NCBI GenBank assembly: GCA_026984795.1
Contig: JALSRK010000073.1
Coordinates: 223,930 to 287,929 of the forward strand
Direction of reading: 5' to 3'
Length of the DNA stretch: 64,000 nucleotides
Source: Solibacteraceae bacterium
GTDB lineage: Bacteria; Acidobacteriota; Terriglobia; Bryobacterales; Bryobacteraceae
Each line of letters starts with the position of its first letter. Within the stretch, counting starts at the first letter, position 1. This document shows, one piece after another, positions 58,192 through 64,000 of the stretch. The notes beneath the pieces are model-generated. The model did not search any database, was not told where the DNA came from, and saw nothing but the letters and a program-made list of their open reading frames with translations. The position numbers and the translations under genes were made by a program.

Positions 58192-58316
58192 TATAACGAG
58201 ATCAATCTTCGCGACTTGACTGTAACCGATTCATCCATCGGCGCGTCAAGAATGCCGGAGCGCCTGACGCCCATGCAAGTATCGGACGCGGCTAACAACA
58301 TTTGAGGAGGATGCAC

Positions 58317-59813
58317 ATGCAATCACCCACTCGGGCGCCCCTCCGCACTGTGGCGGAATGGGATCTCCGGGCGTGGACGGCTCTGCTCGTCTGCGCCTTA
58401 CTTGTCTACATGCCCACGGCCGCTTACGCGGCCAAAGACCAGCCGCCGGAGCGGCCGCTTCCGCCGGAGGTTTTCAAGCCTTTGGACGAGGCGTTGCAAA
58501 AGTCCTACTTGGAGCTTTTTGACGAAGCTTCCAAACTCGAATTCACCCCCCAGCAGATCGAGAAGATGCGGCAGTACCTCAAAGACTCCCGCAGTTACTG
58601 CCGCCGGCTCTGGGCGGGCAAGATCGACCAATGGGAGAAGGAGCTCCGGGCGGCCCAGGCCGAGCTGCGCAGCCGGACCCGGACGCTCAAGGAGGCCCAA
58701 CGCAAGCAGTACCACTGCAAGATCCAGAACTTGCGGTTGCAGATCCACAACGGCCGGATGCTGCGGCAGCAGGCGATCCCGACCGCCTATGAGAACCGCC
58801 TGGCGAAACTCGATCTGATCGAGAAGTGGCCGGCCGAGGAGAAGCAGATCCGCGCCGAGATCGCGTCCGGCGCTTACACCCAGCGCAAGTACGGCGACGT
58901 GCTGGACATCGGCTTCCGCGACGTCGGCCGCGGCCAGGAACAGGACGTCAAGGTCGGCCGCGATGCCATCCGCGAGATGAAGCTCGCCGGATTGATGCCG
59001 CCGGAAGTCAAGAACGAGGTAGTGCGGCGCTACGTGACGGACCTGGCGCGCAAGATCGCCCGCAACTCCGACCTCCGGGTGCCGGTTCAGGTCACCGTGC
59101 TCAACTCCAAAGAGATCAACGCCTTCGCCCTGCCCGGCGGCTTCCTGTTCGTGCAGCGGGGCCTGCTCGAGGCCGTCGAGGACGAGTCGCAACTGGCCGG
59201 CGTGATCGCCCATGAGACCGCCCACGCGGCGGCCCGCCACGGCCACCGGCTCATGAAGCGGGCCACCATCTCCTCGATCATCTATCAGGCGGCCCAGGTC
59301 GCTGCCCTCATCTTCACCGGCGGCGCGGCCAGCATCGGCCTCTACTACGCCTTGCAGTACGGCTTCTATGGCTTGGGCATGATCCTCAGCCTCGACCTGC
59401 TCGGCGTCAGCCGCGACCTCGAGCTGGAAGCGGACCAGCTCGGCGTGCAGTACGCCTGGAAGGCCGGCTACGATCCGACTGGCTTCATCCGCTTCTTCGA
59501 CAAGATGGCCACTCAGGAAGGTTACGTCCGCGGCTTGAGCTGGTTCCGGACTCACCCGCCGTTCTATCAGAGGATGGTCCACGCCAAGCGCGAGATCATG
59601 TTCCTGCCCGAAAAGAAAGGGCTGATCCGCAACACCGACGCCTTTGACCGGATGAAGAAGGCCTTGAAAGAAGTCACCGCCAAGGCCGAGGAAGAGGAAC
59701 AGGACCGGCCCAGCCTGCTGGCCCCGGAGACCGGCTGTCCGAAGCCTCAGATGCCCGAGATGAAACCCGGCAAGAGGAGGGTGGAAACGGTATGCAACAT
59801 CCCCATCGACTGA
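58317..59813 (+). CDS. secreted M48-family metalloprotease (BepA/LoiP-like)
   Basis: A 498-residue protein. ATG 58317 is chosen because GAGGAGG ends six bases before it; ATG 58311 would touch that site. A signal segment (~20-42) precedes a helical coiled-coil-like region (~80-180, KDSRSYCRRLWAGKIDQWEKELRAAQAELRSRTRTLKEAQR). The M48 zinc site is VIAHETAHAAARHGHRL (HExxH) with the third ligand Glu in SRDLELEADQLGVQYAW. Two short hydrophobic segments (~325-375) may touch the membrane. Related proteases maintain outer-membrane proteins. It overlaps the next VWA gene by 22 bp. Confidence 0.92.
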   Translation: MQSPTRAPLRTVAEWDLRAWTALLVCALLVYMPTAAYAAKDQPPERPLPPEVFKPLDEALQKSYLELFDEASKLEFTPQQIEKMRQYLKDSRSYCRRLWAGKIDQWEKELRAAQAELRSRTRTLKEAQRKQYHCKIQNLRLQIHNGRMLRQQAIPTAYENRLAKLDLIEKWPAEEKQIRAEIASGAYTQRKYGDVLDIGFRDVGRGQEQDVKVGRDAIREMKLAGLMPPEVKNEVVRRYVTDLARKIARNSDLRVPVQVTVLNSKEINAFALPGGFLFVQRGLLEAVEDESQLAGVIAHETAHAAARHGHRLMKRATISSIIYQAAQVAALIFTGGAASIGLYYALQYGFYGLGMILSLDLLGVSRDLELEADQLGVQYAWKAGYDPTGFIRFFDKMATQEGYVRGLSWFRTHPPFYQRMVHAKREIMFLPEKKGLIRNTDAFDRMKKALKEVTAKAEEEEQDRPSLLAPETGCPKPQMPEMKPGKRRVETVCNIPID

Positions 59814-60700
59814 TTGCCTTGGCCGCCGTCGCGGCCGCCCTCTCGCTTGCCGGGCCGGCGGCGGCGCGGGAGGTCTCCCTCTACGTCACCGTGGAAAAGG
59901 ACGGCAAGCTGATCGGAGGCTTGACCGAGAAGAACTTCCGCCTCTACGAAGACGGAGAGTCGCGGCCCTTCCGCCTCGCCGAACCCGAGACGCCGGCATC
60001 CATCGCCCTCCTGGTGGAATACAGCCGGGCTTCGTGGCCGTATTTCAACGACATCCTTCGGTCGATCGAAGGTTTCTTCGAAGAGGCCCCGGAGGGCCAC
60101 TGGTACGCACTGGCAACCTTCTCCAACGATCTCAACGTACGGGTGGATTTCACCAAGCTCCGGGGGCGCATTTCGCAAGCCTTCACTGATTTGCCGCCCC
60201 CGATGTGGAGCGAGATCAACACCTATGACGCCGTCTACGAGATGCTCGACCGGATGAGCCGTCTCAAAGGTCGGCGGGTGCTCATCGTCATCGGCTCAGG
60301 CCTCGACACGATGAGCTCCCACACGCTGGGCGACGTCAAACGGATGGCCGAGCGGGCCAACGTCGTCGTCTACGGCGTCGGCGTCGGATCGATGTTTCGC
60401 GGAATGTGGGAGCCGTACCTGACTACGACCGCCCGCATGGACCTGACTATGGCCCAGGCCTTTTTCCAGATGCTGGCTGACAGGACCGGCGGGGACGCCT
60501 GGTTCCCGCGGTTCGAGGCCGCCTTCCGGGACGTGATGGAGGGCATCATGCAGTCGCTCGCCTTCCAGTACCGGATCGTCTACGATTCCCAGGTTCCGGA
60601 AGACGGCAAGTTTCACAAGATTAGACTGGAAGCGTTCCAGGTGACCGATGACCGGCGCATCGACTTCCGCGTACGGGTGCGTCAGGGTTGGCGCCGGTAG
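59792..60700 (+). CDS. secreted VWA-like protein with degenerate metal site
   Basis: A 302-residue protein with a signal peptide (residues 1-25). It has the same plan as the two VWA proteins at 7-9 kb, YVTVEKDGKLIGGLTEKNFRLYEDG ... FRLAEPETPASIALLVEYSRAS. The MIDAS motif DxSxS is altered to EYSRAS (Glu76, Ser78), so metal binding is doubtful. RVLIVIGSGLDTMS replaces the usual LSDGxD motif. The C-terminal FQYRIVYDSQVPEDGKFHKIRLEAFQ pair is typical of the family. It is embedded between the M48 protease and DegP, which suggests a role with them. Confidence 0.82.
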   Translation: MQHPHRLIALAAVAAALSLAGPAAAREVSLYVTVEKDGKLIGGLTEKNFRLYEDGESRPFRLAEPETPASIALLVEYSRASWPYFNDILRSIEGFFEEAPEGHWYALATFSNDLNVRVDFTKLRGRISQAFTDLPPPMWSEINTYDAVYEMLDRMSRLKGRRVLIVIGSGLDTMSSHTLGDVKRMAERANVVVYGVGVGSMFRGMWEPYLTTTARMDLTMAQAFFQMLADRTGGDAWFPRFEAAFRDVMEGIMQSLAFQYRIVYDSQVPEDGKFHKIRLEAFQVTDDRRIDFRVRVRQGWRR

Positions 60701-60747
60701 GCGAATCAGACGGTGGCCGGTTCACGTCCGGTTATAGGAGGTGAGCT

Positions 60748-62253
60748 GTGGCGAATTCGAAAAAGGAGATTGTCATGAAACGATCGATTGCGATTCTTAT
60801 TGTTGTGTTGATGACCGGCGCCGGTGTGCTCGCGGGCGCGGTGGCGGCAAGGTCGCTGGCGGGCGGCGCCGGCGTCAGAATGGTGCCCGTCGCCGTCGCC
60901 GGGGAGGGCGGCGCCGCTCAATCCGCCTCTTTGGCGGCGGGTTTCCGCTCCGTGGTTCAGAAGACGTTGCCCGCGGTGGTGAACATCTCCACCACGAAGG
61001 TCGTCAAGACCGAACGCCAGGCCCCGGTCCCGTTCTTCATGGACCCTTTCTTCCGCGACTTCTTCGGCCGCGGCTTCGGGTGGCAGTTCGACGTGCCTCG
61101 CGAGTACCGCGAAAAGAGCCTTGGCTCGGGCGTGATCGTCTCGGCTGACGGCTATATCCTCACCAACGATCACGTGGTCCACGGAGCCACCGAGATCAAG
61201 GTTTCCTTGGTGGACAAACGCGAGTTCGACGCCAAACTCATCGGTACCGATCCCAAGACCGATATCGCGGTGCTCAAGATCCAGGGTGAGAATCTTCCCC
61301 AGGCCACCTTGGGAGATTCCTCCAAGATCGCCCTGGGCGACATCGTCCTGGCCATGGGAAATCCCTTCGGCATCGGACAGACCGTGACCATGGGCATCGT
61401 CAGCGCCACCGGCCGCGGCGGGCTGGATATCGAGGACTACGAGGACTTCATTCAGACTGATGCCGCGATCAATCCCGGCAATTCCGGCGGACCGCTGGTG
61501 AACGCCAAGGGCGAGGTCATCGGCATCAATACGGCGATTCTCTCGCGCAGCGGCGGCAACGTGGGTATCGGTTTCGCGGTCCCGATCAATATGGCCCGCC
61601 ATGTCATGCAGCAGTTGATCGAGAAGGGCCGGGTGGTCCGCGGCTGGCTCGGCGTCTACATCCAGCCGGTCACGTCTTCCATCGCCAAGGCGATGGGGCT
61701 CGAAAAACCCCAGGGAGCGCTGGTGGCCGACGTGGATCCGGAGAGCCCGGCCGGCAAAGCGGGCCTGAAAACCGGCGACGTCATTGTCGCGCTGGATGGC
61801 CAGCCGATCGAAGACTCCCGGCAGCTCCGGCTGCGGATCGCCGAAGCAGGCCCCGGCAAGCAGGTCCGGCTGGAGGTGGTGCGCGACGGCAAGCACATGA
61901 CGATCCCGGTCACCCTCGGTGAACTTCCCGAGGAGCGCGCTCAGGCCGGTCCGGAAGCCCGGCGGGGCTATCCGCTCGAAGGCGTCCAGGTCGATGACCT
62001 GACTCCGCAAGTCGCGCGGCAGCTCGGTCTGCCGGCGGACACCTTCGGGGTTGTCGTCACCTACGTCGAGCCCGGCTCCCCGGCTGCGGAAGCCGGCCTG
62101 CGGCGAGGCGACGTGATCCAGGAGGTGGACCGCAAACCGGTCACTAACGTCGCTTCCTTCGAGCGGGCTGTCCGCGAGGCTGGACGTAAGCCCGTGCTGC
62201 TGCTGGTCAATCGCGGCGGGCGTACCGCCTTCATCGTCGTCGAACCGCAGTGA
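60748..62253 (+). CDS. degP: DegP/HtrA-family periplasmic serine protease
   Basis: A 501-residue (or 492-residue) protease-chaperone. It has a signal segment (~11-30), a trypsin-like domain with the catalytic His (TNDHVVHG), Asp (KTDIAVLKI) and Ser (AINPGNSGGPLVN), and two PDZ domains (~300-385 and ~400-495) with GLKTGDVIVALDGQPI and GLRRGDVIQEVDRKPV. Two in-frame starts have strong ribosome-binding sites: GTG 60748 (GGAGGTGA) and ATG 60775 (AAAAGGAGAT). The signal sequence is better placed from 60775. It follows the VWA gene by 47 bp. Confidence 0.95.
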   Translation: MANSKKEIVMKRSIAILIVVLMTGAGVLAGAVAARSLAGGAGVRMVPVAVAGEGGAAQSASLAAGFRSVVQKTLPAVVNISTTKVVKTERQAPVPFFMDPFFRDFFGRGFGWQFDVPREYREKSLGSGVIVSADGYILTNDHVVHGATEIKVSLVDKREFDAKLIGTDPKTDIAVLKIQGENLPQATLGDSSKIALGDIVLAMGNPFGIGQTVTMGIVSATGRGGLDIEDYEDFIQTDAAINPGNSGGPLVNAKGEVIGINTAILSRSGGNVGIGFAVPINMARHVMQQLIEKGRVVRGWLGVYIQPVTSSIAKAMGLEKPQGALVADVDPESPAGKAGLKTGDVIVALDGQPIEDSRQLRLRIAEAGPGKQVRLEVVRDGKHMTIPVTLGELPEERAQAGPEARRGYPLEGVQVDDLTPQVARQLGLPADTFGVVVTYVEPGSPAAEAGLRRGDVIQEVDRKPVTNVASFERAVREAGRKPVLLLVNRGGRTAFIVVEPQ

Positions 62254-62262
62254 CGCTTTCGC

Positions 62263-62295
62263 CCGGTGAAGCGGGAACCGTTCCCGCTTCACCGG
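62263..62295 (+). terminator. perfect 15-bp hairpin after degP
   Basis: CCGGTGAAGCGGGAA, loop CCG, TTCCCGCTTCACCGG: a perfect inverted repeat starting 10 bases after the degP stop. It is likely to end or slow transcription, but it is not followed by a run of T, so a strict intrinsic terminator is not certain. Confidence 0.5.
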
Positions 62296-62350
62296 CCCTC
62301 TCATCCGCTGCGGCCGCGTTGCTCTTGGCACGAAAGAGGTGGAAGCCATC

Positions 62351-63373
62351 ATGCGCGAGCGGTTGTTTGGTTGGTTTCTCGTTCTTGCGCTTCTGAGCGG
62401 ACCCGTCTCCTCTTATGCCGCGGAATGCTGGGTCCGGGACCTTGCTACTCCCCGCCCCGGCGAAGTTTGGCTACTGTGTGAGCAGGGCCTCGTACGGATC
62501 AGCCGCGACGCCGGACATTCCTGGGGCGAACACCGCCTCCAGCCCCCGGGCGGATGGCGCGCTCTGGCTGTCGGTGGAGAGGGCTACGCCGTGGCTGTGG
62601 GCTCCGCCGGACGGATCGCCTGGACCTCCGACGGCGGCGCTACCTGGAGCCGCGCGGGCGCGGCGACGGCCGCCGGCCGCAATCTCCACGCCGCCGCCGC
62701 CGTCGGCCCGCGGTTCTGGGTCGCCGGCGATGACGGGCTCATTCTGCACAGCCCCGACGGGGGCGCAACATGGCTCCGGCAACGAACCTTCACCACCGCC
62801 CGCCTCGAAGGGCTCTTCTTTATCGATGCCCGGCGCGGCTGGGCTGTCGGGTGGGCAGGAACAATCCTGGCCACCTCCGACGGCGGACGTTTCTGGGACG
62901 ACGTTGCCCCCGAAACGCTCTATGGGAATCTCACCGCCGTCTGGTTCGAGGACCGGAACCGCGGCTGGGCCGTCGGATCCCCGGGCCTCGTGCTGCGAAC
63001 CGAGGACGGCGGACACACTTGGAAGCGCGTCGCCGCCCCGGTAACCGGCCTCATGCGTTCCGTGCATGTCGCCTCAGGCGCCGGCATCATCGCCGGCGAC
63101 CGGCTCCTCGTCCTCGACCCCGAAGGGCGGTGGGTGCCCGTAGCCTGGCTGCCGCCCGAAGCCTTTACCGCCGCCTCCCTCGCCAACGGCGAATTGTGGG
63201 CCGCCGGTCCCCATTTCCTTGCTCGGAGCCGCGACGGCGGACGCAGTTGGACGCCTGTCTGGCGCGCGCCGGGCCTGCAACAGTTGGGAGCCTTGCCGGC
63301 AAACAAGACCGGCTCTTCCACCGGACAGGCAGTTAGCGCCGTTCGATCCGATAATCTGCCATACAGCCGCTAA
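62351..63373 (+). CDS. secreted Ycf48/BNR-like beta-propeller protein
   Basis: A 340-residue protein. ATG 62351 is chosen since AGAGGTGG lies upstream and serves as the ribosome-binding site; an in-frame GTG inside that site (62339) is less likely. A signal peptide (~1-22) precedes about six repeats with the Asp-box/BNR pattern: RISRDAGHSWGEH, WTSDGGATWSRA, LHSPDGGATWLRQ, ATSDGGRFWDD, LRTEDGGHTWKRV and ARSRDGGRSWTPV. Propellers of this kind (Ycf48-like) act as assembly factors or sugar-binding proteins. The role here is unknown. It stands between the degP hairpin and groES. Confidence 0.85.
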   Translation: MRERLFGWFLVLALLSGPVSSYAAECWVRDLATPRPGEVWLLCEQGLVRISRDAGHSWGEHRLQPPGGWRALAVGGEGYAVAVGSAGRIAWTSDGGATWSRAGAATAAGRNLHAAAAVGPRFWVAGDDGLILHSPDGGATWLRQRTFTTARLEGLFFIDARRGWAVGWAGTILATSDGGRFWDDVAPETLYGNLTAVWFEDRNRGWAVGSPGLVLRTEDGGHTWKRVAAPVTGLMRSVHVASGAGIIAGDRLLVLDPEGRWVPVAWLPPEAFTAASLANGELWAAGPHFLARSRDGGRSWTPVWRAPGLQQLGALPANKTGSSTGQAVSAVRSDNLPYSR

Positions 63374-63428
63374 GCATCCGCGAGATGCTCCTGTAAATTA
63401 CTGAAATAAAATGAGTTGCTCGATCCTA

Positions 63429-63455
63429 TTGACACTTTGATGGTAAGAGTGCTAA
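63429..63455 (+). promoter_or_regulatory. CIRCE-like operator and promoter of groES-groEL
   Basis: TTGACACTT, nine bases, GAGTGCTAA. The right arm matches the CIRCE arm GAGTGCTAA at all nine positions and the left arm TTAGCACTC at six of nine, with the standard nine-base spacer. The left arm includes TTGACA, a perfect -35 box, and TAACCT (63453-63458) 18 bases on could be the -10. This is the usual binding site of the heat-shock repressor HrcA. Confidence 0.8.
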
Positions 63456-63557
63456 CCTGAAGTGTGATCGGCTCGCGCTACCTTCCTGCGAGCCGGTAGA
63501 TTCCTGGCTGCTCACTGGCCAAACTATCGACTCACGGAGACAGGAGGTGATCAGATC

Positions 63558-63851
63558 ATGCAACTTCGTCCGCTCTATGACCGCCTCGTGGTGAAGCGGA
63601 TCGAGGAAGCTGAGGAGAAAACTCCCGGTGGAATTGTCATCCCCGATTCGGCGAAGGAAAAACCGCAACAGGGTGAGGTCATCGCCGTCGGCCAGGGCAA
63701 ACGCCTTGACGACGGCAAGCTCGTACCTCTGGAAGTCAAGAAAGGGGACCGGATCCTCTTCGGCAAGTATTCCGGCAACGAGATCAAGATGAACGGTGAG
63801 GAATACTTGATTCTCCGGGAGGATGAGGTTCTGGCGATTCTTGAGAAGTAG
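63558..63851 (+). CDS. groES: co-chaperonin GroES
   Basis: A 97-residue co-chaperonin forming the lid of GroEL. AGGAGGTGATC lies just before ATG 63558. The sequence has the family start [27 protein letters not shown], the mobile loop [17 protein letters not shown], and the C-terminal [23 protein letters not shown]. It is followed 27 bp later by groEL and preceded by the CIRCE-like operator. Confidence 0.98.
   Translation: MQLRPLYDRLVVKRIEEAEEKTPGGIVIPDSAKEKPQQGEVIAVGQGKRLDDGKLVPLEVKKGDRILFGKYSGNEIKMNGEEYLILREDEVLAILEK

Positions 63852-64000
<149 letters not shown>

Overview
The window is a GC-rich chromosomal segment from a Gram-negative bacterium, most likely an acidobacterium of the Bryobacterales/Solibacterales type. 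This rests on three kinds of gene seen in the sequence: secreted von Willebrand A proteins of the kind typical of Acidobacteria (three copies), lipopolysaccharide genes (kdsA, kdsB, an LptC/LptA-like fusion and lptB), and TAT-exported Gfo/Idh/MocA and xylose-isomerase-like proteins. The assignment is an inference and no 16S gene is present. Most genes are chromosomal housekeeping. I see no insertion sequence, prophage or CRISPR array.

Layout. 1-3.4 kb: the end of a zinc-ribbon membrane protein, a POTRA/HEAT-like lipoprotein-size protein, a TAT oxidoreductase and a Spy-like protein. 3.5-7.2 kb (minus): kdsB-pyrG-kdsA, which supplies CMP-KDO, followed by a pseudopilin. 7.3-9.5 kb: two VWA proteins and a small coupled protein. 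9.5-18 kb: sugar-phosphate, methyltransferase and UroD-like enzymes, a degenerate JAB/MPN membrane protein, a tRNA-Ile2(CAT) gene, an unusual DHH-like protein, an IMPase and a GNAT enzyme. 18.2-20.9 kb: a minimal bacterial microcompartment operon made of one shell protein, an acylating aldehyde dehydrogenase with an unusual C-terminal tail, and an unknown coupled protein. 21-31 kb: recJ, a HEAT protein, a tetraheme cytochrome c, a HEAT/Crp pair, an NtrC-type two-component system and a polytopic membrane protein. 31-36.3 kb: a 999-residue secreted protein, a cyclophilin-like protein, and an OLD-like ATPase gene split by one in-frame stop codon. 36.3-43.1 kb: YbjQ-like, sppA, an epimerase-like protein, a LuxR-type regulator with a kinase that may carry a globin-like sensor, and an ankyrin protein. 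43.3-47.6 kb: gltA, a TlpA-like thioredoxin, a PHP phosphatase, two small envelope proteins and recX. 47.6-55.2 kb: the LptC/LptA fusion with lptB, dut and a double-length thyX diverging from it, and the membrane pyrophosphatase hppA.

55.2-63.4 kb is a membrane and envelope protein-quality-control region: ftsH-htpX on the minus strand diverges from an M48 protease, a VWA protein and a DegP-type protease on the plus strand. The short AT-rich gap between them carries back-to-back promoter-like sequences inside a palindrome that resembles the HspR (HAIR) operator. The window ends with groES and the first codons of groEL behind a CIRCE-like operator.

The items most worth follow-up are the microcompartment pair with its composite tail and its unknown partner, the divergent stress-promoter palindrome, the interrupted OLD-like ATPase, the possible globin-coupled kinase and the permuted DHH-like protein.
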